Counted from the first letter of the stretch, positions 45,195 through 56,917 are shown. The stretch is DNA of 64,000 bases from Bromus sterilis (GCA_950022295.1 OX465600.1:203079782-203143781), one strand, 5' to 3'. Notes: generated by a model not told the origin, from the sequence alone. Translations and numbers: made by a program.

Positions 45195-46582
45195 ACTGAA
45201 TGATGTTTGGGAATTAGTCAAACGTCATGATCCTCGCATTCACAATGTCATCGGCACGAAGTGGATCTACCGCAACAAACTCGATGAAGATGGACAAGTC
45301 ATCAGCTAGACTTGAGTCCATTCACATCACGCTTGCATTTGCTAATCGTCATAATATCAAGTTATATCAAATGGATATGAAAAGTGCATTCCTCAATGGT
45401 AATATCGAGGAAGAAGTATATGTTGCTCAACCTCCAGGTTTTGAAGACTCGAAGAAACCTGATATGGTGTACAGATTGAAGAAAGCCCTCTATGGACTGA
45501 AGCAAGCCCCTCGGGCTTGGTATGACACACTAAGGGATTTCCTCATCAGCAAGGGCTTCAAATCTGGTTCCCTCGATCCAAATCTTTTCACAAAACGATA
45601 TGATGATGCATTATTCGTATGTCAAATTTATGTTGATGACATTATATTTGGATGCACTAACAAGAAATACAAAGAAGAATTTGCATTCTTGATGAGTGAA
45701 CAGTATCAGATGTCCATGATGGGCGAACGGAAGTTCTTCTTGGGGCTTCAAATTTGTCAACAACGCAACGACATCTTCATCTCCCAAGAAAAGTACCTCA
45801 AGGAGTGCCTGAAGAAATTCGGGATGCAAGACTGCAAGGGTATCAAGACACCGATGCCTACAAATGGACAACTTGGTCCTGATCAACATGGCAAGGACTA
45901 CGATCAGAAGGTATACCGCTCCATGATAGGTTCTCTGCTATATTTATGTGCATCTAGGCCTGATATAATGTTGAGCGTTTGCATGTGTGCCCGATTCCAA
46001 GCGGCACCTAAGGAATCGCATCACCAAGCGGTGAAACGAATTCTTCGATATTTGGCTCACACCCCGTCGCTAGGCTTATGGTATCCAAAAGGCACACAGC
46101 TGGATCTCGTTGGGTACTCAGACTCAGATTATGCTGGAGATCGAGTGGATCGGAAGTCTACCTCAGGAACATGTCATTTCCTCGGCTGTTCTCTAGTGTG
46201 CTGGTCATCGAAGAAGCATAACTGTGTCTCACTCTCCACTGCTGAAGCTGAATACATTGCGGCTGGTGCTAGCTGCTCACAGCTTCTTTGGATGAAGCAA
46301 ACTCTGAAGGACTACGTCATCAACCTGAAGAAAGTACCACTACTGTGTGACAATGAGAGCGCCATCAAGATCTCTCAGAACCCAGTACAACACTCGAGGA
46401 CGAAGCACATTGAGATTCGGTATCACTTTCTTCGGGATCATGTATTGAAGGGAGATATCGTCATTAGCCACGTGAAGACTGAAGATCAACTTGCTGATAT
46501 ATTCACTAAGCCTTTGGATGAGAAGCGATTTAGCACTCTGAGGTGTGAGCTAAATATCTTAGATTCCTCAAACGTCCCGTGA
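45195..46582 (+). pseudogene. pol: Copia reverse transcriptase and RNase H of element H
   Basis: The RT N-terminus (WELVKRHDP ... GTKWIYRNKLDEDGQV) is in one frame and stops at 45307. The main frame to 46582 resumes with ARLESIHITLAFA, so about 20-25 residues and the phase are lost at the joint. Then come MDMKSAFLNG, ALYGLKQAPRAWY and the catalytic IYVDDIIFG. RNase H has GYSDSDYAGD, STAEAEYIAA, CDNESAI and the closing DIFTKPL. Integrase is absent: only 220 bp separate Gag from RT. The element could not insert itself without helper proteins. Confidence 0.88.
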
Positions 46583-47112
46583 ATGGACACACATCCTAAC
46601 GCTTAAACAATATTGAAGAATCCTGATGTACAACACACGATGCGTCGTACTCCTCAACTCATGAGGAACTACCTTGCTAAGTGTGAATAAATTAACGTGG
46701 AATTGACTCAAGATCCATACGAAAATTGTATGGTATCAAGTGTCTTATTCCCTATAAGGTGGGTAACGCCACCGCCCAAACACCTCAGGAGTTGTTGTTC
46801 CTCAGGTTCCTCAGTTGAAGTCTTCATTACTGATGATTACCGTGTTTGTCCTCAACAACGTTCACCTATAGTTATTGTTCTTCAGCTTTTGCTTCTTCAT
46901 CTAGGTGAACATGATCGGACCCGTACCTCTGTGCTCACTTATCTAATCTGTCTATCTCATATGCGTTCATCCGGAAATCATGTATTCCTCAGCCTGAGAC
47001 CATTTGTCTTCATCCTCAGCCTCTGTCCTCAAATTCCTAAAATCATGGATTTACTGTTTCAATTGTCTTTGATTTGTTGCGATTTTACCGCACGTCGTGC
47101 CTATCCACCGTT

Positions 47113-48244
47113 ATGATACCCACTGTAGCAACACCCATTGTTACAACTCCTCAGTCACCACCGCCACCAATTATCACTGAGGTTGACGACATGGACGTGG
47201 ACATTATGGATCATGGAACTCCTCGCGTCCATGATGATGAATATGGGCTCACAAACTCCCCCACACATACAATATTTTTCCCTGGGCCTCACTCCCCCAC
47301 CGTGACCGAGGTGCTTCCTGATACTTCTCGGCAGTCTAAAGAATCAGTTGGTGCATTGTCCTCAGCGTCAGATGCTGAAGAACCTGAAGCCACAAGTGCT
47401 CCCACAAATTCTGCTGCTGATACTGATGCTGCAGCAAACACTACTGCTGCTACTGATGCTGCGGAGACAACCACTGCAGACCCTAAGACAGATTCCCCCG
47501 CCACTGAAACTGAAGCTGAAGTCGAGCACAGCACAAATGCTGATACTGAGGCTGCACCTGATCGCACTGAGGATCGCCATGGCTCCTCTCCCTCAGCAAC
47601 TGCCACTTCACCAAAGGTTGTGCCCGAGTCACATCCTGAAGACCGAGCTTCTCCACCTCAGCCACACTCTGCCTCAGCATCACCAGCTCATCTGCACCAA
47701 GACTAACATCAACTTCAAGCCTGATCAGGCTAATCATCGTACGTATGTTCCTCCAGTTGAAGTGCTTCAACACACTCTTGATGCGAATGCGAAGGGCAAA
47801 TCACCATTCTATGAAGAAGTACTTCCTCAGGACTCGCTTGGCGGGAACATTCGTCAGCCTCAGTCTCGCACAACTAATGACGAGCGTCAGAAAGTGGATA
47901 GGAATCATGACTGGACAAAGCGTCAGATTGGTGACATCCTCAGCTACATGGCTCAAATGCATACCACTCAGAAGAAGGTTCATCAGTATGCTCATCATAC
48001 ATATCAGCGTCTTGATGCTCTGATGACAGAAGTAATCACTACTGAAGACCTTTCCAAGCTTAACCTCAGACAACCTCCACTTCCTGAGATTCGGCCTCCT
48101 CGTCAATTCACCAAAAGCAAGACTCCACCTCTGGCGATGGACTCCTATTCTTCAGCCCAAGAATTCTCGCCTGAAGAAGTTGGAGACACTGCGGCTTGTC
48201 CTCACACTGCCACGGCGTGCCTCCATCCTGATGATCAACCCTGA
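47113..48244 (+). pseudogene. Post-pol third ORF of element H (Sirevirus env-like position)
   Basis: The frame from ATG 47113 (MIPTVATPIV) runs to 47706 and is rich in Ala, Thr, Asp, Glu and Pro. After a frameshift near 47700 the likely continuation is the phase ending at 48244, which has INFKPDQANHRTYVPPVE and a charged, possibly coiled-coil part (KVDRNHDWTKRQIGDILSYM). I see no signal peptide or membrane segment, so an envelope function is not supported; only the position matches the env-like ORF of Sireviruses. The first half of the long frame at 47348-47700 is a shadow. Confidence 0.55.
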
Positions 48245-48296
48245 GGCACTTCTTTGGGACGTTAGCAGTAGTCTCTCCTTTTTGTTCATTTAATGA

Positions 48297-48730
48297 CAAA
48301 GGGGGAGAAATTTAGTTGTCTTCAAGCGGGTTATTATGGGTTCCTCAGTTACAACTCTCGTTCTTCTGATCATTTTTGTAATGAGTTGTACACTGATATT
48401 TTGTGTGGTTTCTGATACTCTTAAGTTACCTCATGCTATTCTTCAAGTTTATCTATTACTCATGTTATTCCTCAGTAACCACATTACTCAGTGCTATTCC
48501 TCAAATTACTTCATAAAATTCACTGTTTCAAACAAACCGGGATATAGGGGGAGCTCCTCATGTTTTTCAAAAATTATATCAAGTCTTCAAAACATGCATA
48601 TCCTCAGGGGGAGCATCTTTATATCCGGAAACAATGAACTGTTTTCTTTTAATCTTTTCCTCAAAATTATTTATTTTATCCCGTTGAATCTTTAACCTGA
48701 TTGTCATCAAATCACCAAAAAGGGGGAGAT
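48297..48730 (+). other. Multiple polypurine tracts of element H
   Basis: AGGGGGAG motifs occur at about 48300-48307, 48546, 48606 and 48721; the last, AAAAAGGGGGAGAT, abuts the 3' LTR. Repeated tracts upstream of the 3' LTR are a known Sirevirus signature. Confidence 0.8.
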
Positions 48731-50170
48731 TGTAAGTGCATCTAGTGCCCCCTTTGAGGTTTTGGAGTATTTGATGACAAAACGGTTGAGGGACTGATGT
48801 GTTTGTGAGTATACACATAAAAACAGTCCCTGAGGATGAGGTTAACCACCGTTGTCGACCCCCCAAAATGTTGAGGAACATTGAAGAAACGGGGTTGTTT
48901 CCTGAAGAATGAAGTTGCGTGAAATCCTGAAGAAACGGGATCCTAAAGCATTCTGCTGAAGCTGAAGCAGTGCATGATCCTGAGGAAGTTCGCGCTAAAG
49001 TTGACCCCCCAAAATGTTAAGGAACATTGGAGAAATCGGTGCGTTTCCTGAAGAATGAAGTTGCGCGAAATCCTGAGGAATCAGGATCCTAAAGCGTTCG
49101 GTTGAAGGTGAAGCTGAAGATGATCCTGAGGACGTTCGCGCTGAAGACAAAGTTGAAGCGTAGTCTTTGCTAAGACTTTTTATACTTCTTGAGTCGTAGG
49201 AAAACACTGCACTGTTGGAGGGGTTGAGGAAAATGAGTTTTGTATTTCTGAGGAAGTGCTCAATTAGAATTCCTGAAGAAAACCCTGAGAGAAATCTCCT
49301 GCAGTAGAAGTTCAGTTCCTCGGGTGTCTGAGACGTTGTTCTTCAGGACACTGAGGAATCTGTCTTCGGTTGAGGAGTCTGTAGACTGCGAGTGCAGTTC
49401 TCCTGAAGAGAGAGTAATCTCCTGCAGTCGAAGTTCAGTCCTCGTGTGTCTGAGACGTTGTTCTTCAAGACACTGAGGTAACTAACTTCGGTTGAGGAGT
49501 ATGGAGAGAGAATAGTTTGACCGTACCACTTGTTGCGTGGTGAGAGGCTAGAACTTGTCTAGCAACGGTCATATCCGAGGGCATGAGAGTAATTGCATGC
49601 ATGGGCATTTATGTCCTTTCACCTCGGGTTGCTCCGCGGCTATAAATAGCCACCCCCAGCCCCATTTGTGGGTTGGCTGCTCCGAGAGAAAAACTGACAC
49701 TTGTCATTTGAGAGCAACCCACCTCTGAGGAAACTGAAGAACCTATGTGAGGAAAACCACCAGCCTGAGTAGTTGAGCATTTCTGAGGAAGTCGGTTCTA
49801 GTGATCCGAAGCTTTTTACTCTTGAAGACCGTGATCTTCCAGCCGGTGTAGAAGTCTTCAGTCTGAGGAAGTCAAGATGCAATTGTGACTTACGGAGTGA
49901 CTGAGTCTGTGAAGGTTTCGGGAGTCTACCTTGAAGACTCACCTGAGTTATTGGACGGAGTCTGAGGACTTCTGCTTATCTGAATTGATTTATTTCTGTT
50001 GCATTATGATGAGCTGCCCTAATGATTACATTCTGTGAAGTTTTATTTCTTCATGATTTTGGTTAATTCTTCAGCCTCATGATTGCTTCAGTCCTGAAGA
50101 AAACCAAAATCTGGTAGTAGAATTGAAAATCTCCCATTCACCCCCCTCTGGTCGATATATTGCACTTTCA
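48731..50170 (+). repeat. 3' LTR of element H
   Basis: 1440 bp. It matches the 5' LTR but lacks about 225 bp corresponding to roughly 42080-42305; the joint is at about 49968. The TATA box is at 49641-49648. Confidence 0.88.
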
Positions 50171-51994
50171 TTATCTTGTTAAGAGATTTTGTTTAGTTTT
50201 TTGCTGGAACTCTCTTGAGCCTTCATGTTTATCTTGTTTAGAGAGTTGGCCTGTTGCACTGAGTTGTGTGTCTTGACTTGAAATAGGTAATTGAGGTTGC
50301 TATTCAATTGTATTAGTAGCTTGCAATAGTTTAGAGGTATTGTTTTGAGTAATGTTTGAACTTTTGGTGTCAAGAGCTTTATCCTATTAGTGATAGATGT
50401 CGTATTTTGGGAAATCCGTGTTTATTTTCGAAAACTACAAAAACTAGTTGAAAACTCTAGCTACTAGACGGATCACTAATCTTTGGAGGGATCAGATATT
50501 AGATTACACTCACGTACCATGAGTCGAGGATATGCAAGGATAACCAAACCCCCATACACTCCTCCTTGGGGTACTTGTCTCTTTGTGAACCTCTTGATTA
50601 GATTGAGAGTTACCGATAATAAGTGCATGAGTTCTTCGGACTAATGTGAGTATTTGAAAGTTGACCCTTCCACCTTCCCATATTTTTCTAGCCTCTCCAG
50701 TACCGTGCATTGCCCTTCTCACCTCGAGAGTTGGCGCATACTTCGCCGGTGCATCCAAACCCTTGGCATGATACACTCTGTCATCATAAAACTCCTTATA
50801 TCTTCCTCAAAACAGCCACCATACCTACCTATCAAGGCATTTCCATAGCCTTTCTGAGATACATTGCCATGCAATAACCATCTTCTCATGACTTGATCTT
50901 CATGTCATACATGTTCCTGGTACACTGGCAGAGGCATACATTTGCATACATCATGATAACTTCATCTTGTTTATGCTGAGTACTTTCGTAAAGTGTGAAA
51001 GATCTCCTATACTTCTTGTAATATATAGAGTGTTGCCCCTAAAGTGAGGAAAAGATCCCAAAGAGGAAAAATTAAAAGATCCCGAAGAGGACAAATGAGA
51101 GATAAATATAAAGAGCCACTGAGTCCACAAAAAAATAGAAAAATATAAAAAGAAAATAAAAAGAGAGAAAGGGGCACACTACTATTCCTTTTGGGAGATC
51201 CACACTCGCAGTCCCTCTTATATCTTGTACTCCATAGAGATGATCATATATGCATATCACTATGTGGGGACCTTTACACTATAGAACTTGGCCTGTATAT
51301 TCCAGTGATGAGCCTCCTCAAATGAGCTCTAGGTCTTCTTGAGCAAGCAAGTTGGATGCACCCCCATTAGTTCCTTTGGAGAGCATTCCATGGCTCATAT
51401 GTGCATCCGTTGCATGGCAATCCCTACTCCTCACATCATATCTATCATTTGGCTTTCTCTCGCCTATGATTGTCCTCATTGATGTGAGCCTTTCACACCT
51501 TTTTGTCTTCCTCCTCCACCATTTCTCTCTTTGCCATCCTAAGTGTCAAGTTTCTTGCTTACGCTCATACATTGCATGAGTGCTCAAAAAGTCGAAAGGG
51601 AGTGGATCAGTTTGACTTGTACCTGGCTAGTGGTCTGGGGACGAGTCAAGATAAGATTCCAAAGGAGACCAAGTGTGAAACTTTAGTAGATTGAGTTTTC
51701 AACTAAAATAAATAGTATGTTTTTCTCTCTTGTAATCCCATCTCCCACTTCTTGCACGCAAACACCATTTGGAGACATTCGAGTCACGGACAGCGAGAGC
51801 TCTTGCACCTTTATGTTCTTATGTTGCTTGTTTTAATGCTAATATAAACTCTTTCTTGTTATGACTTGAATTGAATTACATGCCTTGCTTGCCTTACTTA
51901 AAAGTTCTTTATGGTTGGTATCATGTCACCACATAAATTATGCTTGTTATCATTTACCTACTCGAGGACGATCAGGAATTAAGCTTGGGGATGT
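50171..51994 (+). other. Element B 3' internal region and polypurine tract
   Basis: Non-coding in all frames as far as I can judge. The stretch around 51070-51180 is an A/G-rich tract (GAAAATAAAAAGAGAG) of a kind common in Sabrina-like elements. The last bases, AAGCTTGGGGATGT (51981-51994), form the polypurine tract before the LTR. No RT or integrase is present. Confidence 0.75.
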
Positions 51995-53653
51995 TGATAC
52001 GTCCCAAACGTATCTATAATTTCTTCTTGCTCCATGAATGTTTTGGGTGATATTGCTATACTTTTGATGCACTTTCATACACTTTTGATCATAATTGGAC
52101 TAACCTATTAACTCAGTGCACCCCAGAGCCAGTTTCTGTTTTCTTCTGTTTTTGTATTTCAGGTTTTCCCATTACAAAAAGTTCCCAAAAAATTCTTGGA
52201 AAAATATATAAAAAATAAGCGCCCCGGAAGCTTCAAAACGCCCGAAGGGGGGTGGTGGTGGCAGGGTCCCCCCACCAGGTGCCCAGGCAGCCAAGGGTCA
52301 TGGCCTAGGGTGAGGCCGCACCGGGAGGCCGCCTAATCTCCCTGGTGGCCCCTGGCTGCCCCCTTTGCCTATATATGCCTCTTGTCCCGAAACCCCCGAG
52401 GACAGAACCCTTTTTCGTGATCTCCCCTCTGTTCCACCGTCACCGCGCTTCCAAGATCGGGAGCGCCAGAAGACCCCTTCCCAGCACCTTGCCGGAGGGA
52501 GGATTGACCTCCGGGAGCTTCTCCACCACCATGGACGCTTCCCGGATGAGCCGTGAGTAGTCTACCTTGGACCATGGGTCCATGATCAGTAGCTATGTGG
52601 TGTATTCTCTCCACCTTTGTTCTTCAATTCTTAGACCTTGTGAGCTGCCCTACATGATCAAGGCACATATGTAATTCTTTTGCTATCGCTATGTTGAGTT
52701 TGCTGGGATATAATGAATTATGAGATTATGTTCAAATTGTGATGAGTAATATATTTGGTTCTTGTCCTTAGATATTTATGTTCTTGAGTAATTCTTGCAT
52801 GTTCTCCGTTGCTATTTCTTTCTTTCGCCAAGTACTAGGTAGCAACTCCAAGAGGGAGCGTTATGCATGATTGTGGGTTCATGCCCCCCAATGACTAGCT
52901 TGAGTGAAAGAAACATGAGTCTAGGGGATGTGCTATTGCCACCCGGGGAAAAAAATGATGCTTGTAACCGCGGTTGCAAGGATTGTTTACTTTATGCAAA
53001 GTTCTTTTAATGCAGTTGTCTGTTGCTTTGGGTTTACAGTTTGGGTGTGGCTCGCAACTTAATACCAGCGAGATGTTCCGGATAGATATCTCAAGGTGGA
53101 TGATTATTGAGTATATGCAGATGGATTTCGGTCTACTTGTCTTTGCGTACTGCTCGTGCTTTTGAGCCTCTTCCTTTCTTTTATAGCATAGTTAGCATTG
53201 CGGTGCGTTCTTAATCCTATCAATTGCACATCTGTAATTTATTCACCTCGCATAGCTGTTTATCATCTTTTGGGAGAGAGACATCACTAGTGAACTTCAT
53301 GGGACCTCGGTCCATATTTCCTTTATTGTTTACACCCTCTCTTTATTTTACTGCCTTTACTTTCGTTGCATTCACCACTACCATTATCTCTTGTGTTTGA
53401 TCCTTTGTAAACAACAAGGCCGGAGGGATTGACAACCCCTCTGTACTTGTTGGGAGCAAAGTTATTTGTATCTGTGTGCAAGTTCGCGTCAACCTCGCGT
53501 TATCAATTTCTAGCACCGTTGTCACCTACTTGTCATCGTCGAAGTCGTACTGGAGACAAACCTTGCTATCTTCACCGAGGGAAATTACTGCTACGCTACA
53601 TCTCAACCTTCCACTTGGGGTAGCCAACGAGGAGAACTACTTCAGTGCCATCA
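51995..53653 (+). repeat. 3' LTR of element B
   Basis: 1659 bp, uninterrupted, from TGATACGTCCC to GTGCCATCA, followed by ctagg. TATATAT at 52370-52376. It serves as the template that shows insert X in the 5' LTR. Confidence 0.9.
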
Positions 53654-53765
53654 CTAGGTCACGGGGATGAATATCACGGAACGAGTGAAATAAGATTTGT
53701 TGGTAACGAGGTTGAAATAGACATAGGATGTCGTTGATTGAATGTCGGAATAATCTAGTAGGACT
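53654..53765 (+). mobile_element. BARE/Angela-like LTR, second fragment (element A)
   Basis: Sequence such as TATCACGGAACGAGTGAAAT and TTGTTGGTAACGAGGTTGAA matches the part of BARE/Angela LTRs that would follow position 1516. It confirms that B inserted into this LTR. Confidence 0.65.
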
Positions 53766-55395
53766 TCGTTGGTTACCCCAAGTGGAAGGTTAAGATGTAC
53801 ATAGGGGCAAATTTCCCTTGGAAAAAATACCAAGGCTTGAGTCAATCCAGTAGGACTCCAAGGTCGACAAGTATGTGGTAAAGTGAAGAATGACGCCATT
53901 CACAACCGAGGTTTCTTACTTTACCTAGACCTGCACACACAACAAGTAACTTTTCTCCCAACGAAGTACAAAGAGGTTTTCAATCTCTCCGTCCTTGTTG
54001 TTTACAAAGGATCAAATGCACGAGATAGATAGTAGTGATAATTGCAACTGAAAGGAAAAGCGATAAATAAAGTGGAGGTGTAAACAGTGGTGGAAATATG
54101 GACCGGGGTCCCATGATGTTCACTAGTGATGTCTGTCTCCCAAAAGACGATAAAATAGCTAAGCTGGGTGAACAAATAACACCTGGGCAATTGACATAAT
54201 TATAAACGCACCACAATGCTAATTATGCTACTGGAAACTTCGAGGCTCAAAAGTATGGGCAGTAGCCAAGACAAGTAGACCGAAATCCATCTACATCTAC
54301 TCAACAATCATCCACCTTGAGATATCTATCCAGCACATCTCGCTGGTATTAAGTTGCGAGCCCCACCCAAAGTGTAAACTCAAAGCAACATACAATTGTA
54401 TTAACAATCTATGCGTAAGGTGAACAATCCTTGCAACCGCGGTTACAAGAACCATTGTTTTCTTCCTGGTGGCAACATCACATCCCCTAGTCTCATGTTT
54501 CTGTCACTCAAGGTAGACATCGGGGGGCATAAACCCACAATCATGCATAACGCTCCCTCTTGGAGTTACTATCTACTACTTGGCCAAATCAATAAAAAGA
54601 AATGGAGAACATGAAAGAATTACTATGAAAAATATATAAAAGGTAGAAACTCATCACGATCTAAACATAATCTCATAATCCATCGGATCCCAGCAAACAC
54701 AACATAGCAACAGCAGGAAAATTACATAGGTGCATTGATCATGTAGGGCAACTCACAAGGTCTAAACATTGAAGAACAAGGGTGGAGAGAAGACATCACA
54801 TAGCTACTGATCACTGACCCATGGTCCAAGGGGGACTACTCACGGCACATCCGAGAAGCATCCATGGTGGTGGAGAAGCTCCCGGAGGTCAATCGTCCCT
54901 CCGGCAGGGTGCCGGGAAGAGGTCTTCTGGTGCTCCCGATCTTGGAAGCGTGGCGGCGGCGGAACAGAGAGGTAATTCGCGATGTGGGTTTCTCCATGAG
55001 GGTTTCCTGGACGAGGGGTAAATATAGGCCAAGGGGGGGACCAGAGGTTGGGCCCACCTCCCAGGCGCCCTGGTGGCGCGGCCAGGGGTGGCCTCGCGCC
55101 ACTTGGCCGTTTGGGAGGGGGGTGGCCCCCCTCCGGCTCTCCTTCGGTGCTTCCGGAAGCTTCCTTGACGCTGATTTTTATTCTGATTTTTCCGGAATTT
55201 TTCCGACATTTTAAATTGAGGAAAAATCACTGCAACTAAAGACATCTGCAGACAGGAACTGGCACTGGGTGCACTAAGTTAGTAGATTAGTCCAAATATG
55301 TGTAAAATGATATAAAAGTGTAACAAAACATGTAGGATTGTCATATAAAAGTGCATGGAACAAGAAGAAATGATATATATGTTTGGGACGTATCA
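53766..55395 (-). mobile_element. Reverse solo or truncated LTR of the B family
   Basis: On the minus strand it begins TGATACGTCCCAAAC at 55395 and runs to about 53766, ending near CCACTTGGGGTAACCAACGA. That is about 20 bases short of the B LTR end. It lies head-to-head with the B 3' LTR. No internal sequence is attached. It is somewhat diverged from both B LTRs, so it is a separate insertion into element A. A clear TSD is not visible and part of the host LTR seems lost. Confidence 0.75.
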
Positions 55396-55578
55396 GGGGG
55401 CTGTGAAGATTGTTTGACTACATCAACCACGTTTGCGCGAATGTTTCCCATGCAATGGACTACACCCTGAGGTATGTTTCCGCAAGTCTCTACGTTACAG
55501 TAATACATATAGATAGATCTTGGGTTATGGGCGACGCTAGTTAGAAAAATTATTATTTTCTGCCACGGAACCCCAACA
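55396..55578 (+). mobile_element. BARE/Angela-like LTR, 3' end (element A)
   Basis: It has GACTACATCAACCACGTTTG, GATAGATCTTGGGTTATG and the closing CGGAACCCCAACA, matching the end of BARE/Angela LTRs. What follows is the DNA into which A inserted. Confidence 0.65.
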
Positions 55579-56655
55579 CGAGGGAGGCTTCATTGTCACC
55601 GGCGCGTGATCTGCGTGGTGGTACTGGCCGCCGGGAGAGACAGCAGTGCGCAGCAGCTGGGGCGGCGCCCCTGGTCATGTGCCGACGGAAGTTTTCCTTG
55701 TGCTGTGGCGGCGACTTGGACGTTCGAGCATGGTGGAGGCTGAGGTCGTAGGTCTAGGCTCCTGCCTAGATCCGCCATCGGCATGAATGTGTGTGGGGAG
55801 GCAGTGGCTATAGCAGTTTTCTTTGTTTGGTTCTCCGTTTTGCTGTTGTCGGTCGCATTTGTTTGGACCGCCAATGAGTTTTGGATCTTTCCACCGATGA
55901 TTTCAAGGTTTTCCAAAGTGATTTTGAAACCCTGGATTGGAGAGGATCCGGTCAGATGCGTCCTCAATCAACAGTCCATGGGGCTTCAAGGTCGCATGTT
56001 GTGAAGCTTCGTTTTCAGCTGACACCAAGGGACACGTCGAATTCCGATTTCCATGTTGTTGGCAGAGGCGGTGAATGTTAGGACGGTGTATACTTGAAGA
56101 CCGCAAGGTAACAGCGATAGTGTGAACCTGGATTTGAAGAAGTCTGCGTGTCGGGTGTTCCGCGACTTACAACAACAACCTTGGCAAGCGGGTGTGGCAA
56201 CATAGGTGGACTGCATTTTTAGTGATGCTCCCCGAGTATCGGGCCATGATATTCAGGGTGAAAACCCAAGGTGTGACCTTCATTGGTTGTACCTGGCAAT
56301 GACCTTTCTGAAGGCATTGTTTTGGAAACTCGGTCTTTCTCCGGGGGTGAAAACTCAAGATCTTTGATCGGGCGACGACAATGCTTGTGATTTGTTTCCT
56401 TCTTGGAGGCGTTGCTTTTGGAGAGCCTGGTGTGTAGTACATGTGTTGTATTGAGTGATGTTTAGAGTGCTTCTGTTGTGAGTTGTTGTACACTGCGAAG
56501 GGACTTTTATGTTTTCTTTTCTTTCTTTTCTATTTTTTTCTTGTCTGTGTGCATCCTGGAGGTCTTCGGACATCTTGTTGGTGCAGAGGCTCGATGCAAT
56601 TGGTATACTCGCGATATTAATATATTTCCCTTTTCCAAAAATCATATCATCAATA
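55579..56655 (+). mobile_element. LINE-like 3' end (candidate)
   Basis: A roughly 1.1 kb stretch without a long coding frame. It ends GTGCAGAGGCTCGATGCAAT, then GCGATATTAATATATTTCCC, then TTTTCC and an A-rich tail near 56641. This ending resembles 3' ends of Triticeae LINEs as I remember them. The body has short frames only (for example 55783-56004, with a hydrophobic stretch) and no RT. It might instead be decayed genic DNA. Confidence 0.4.
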
Positions 56656-56917
56656 TTCAATAATCAATAGCATGGAGTTTATGAATTACTAAATTAGCAA
56701 TATCCAATAGGGAATAAAAAATGGATTCATCATATCAAATATCAGCAGACAACAATAGCATGGATCAATAATCATGTTCTAATAAATTAGCAAATCATTT
56801 TTAGGCCTCTATCTGGATGGTGGCGTGGCAGTGTTGTTGGCCTGCTTCCTATGCTGGTGCTGCTCGGCTGCTCTGGCGAGTTGGTACAGGGCGCCGGCTA
56901 CTAGCTGGTATAGGGTG
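56656..56917. other. Unassigned sequence
   Basis: AT-rich at first, with repeated AATAATCAATAGCATGGA-like phrases (56667, 56754), then GC-rich. I see no gene and no known element. Confidence 0.4.

Larger units (their letters stand above)
40843..50170 (+). mobile_element. Element H: Sirevirus-type Copia retrotransposon, internally deleted
   Basis: LTRs start TGTAAGTGCATCTAGTGCC and end TGCACTTTCA at 40843-42509 and 48731-50170. Flanks ttata and ttatc agree in four of five bases. The primer site is initiator tRNA-Met. Sirevirus features are a long Gag with a coiled-coil C-terminal part, an extra ORF after pol, and several AGGGGGAG polypurine motifs before the 3' LTR. Protease and integrase are absent. 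It lies in the 3' internal part of B. A Triticeae Maximus-like family is possible; I am not sure of the name. Confidence 0.88.
1517..53653 (+). mobile_element. Element B: Athila/Sabrina-like non-autonomous Gypsy retrotransposon, carrying all nested insertions
   Basis: LTRs start TGATACGTC and end GTGCCATCA at 1517-5293 and 51995-53653. Flanks are ctaga and ctagg, a TSD with one mismatch. A tRNA-Asp-type primer site follows the 5' LTR. The element's own sequence, without insertions, is 1517-2392, 4522-7645, 35888-36397, 40489-40842 and 50171-53653, about 8.3 kb. It codes only for Athila-type Gag and an aspartic protease; no RT, RNase H or integrase occurs in its own sequence. That organisation and size match the non-autonomous Sabrina group of Triticeae. 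The family name is from memory; the lineage call is firmer. Confidence 0.85.

Noticed and set aside
47348..47700. First part of a 298-codon frame as a protein
   Set aside because: Leu/Gln/Pro-rich shadow of the acidic third ORF; only the part after the frameshift near 47700 looks real.
7511..51994. A complete autonomous Athila element with RT in B
   Set aside because: Every RT or integrase in this interval belongs to nested D, E or H; B's own sequence has none.
55783..56004. 73-codon ORF with a hydrophobic stretch as a membrane protein gene
   Set aside because: Isolated, short, without a recognisable family, in a region that looks like a LINE 3' end.
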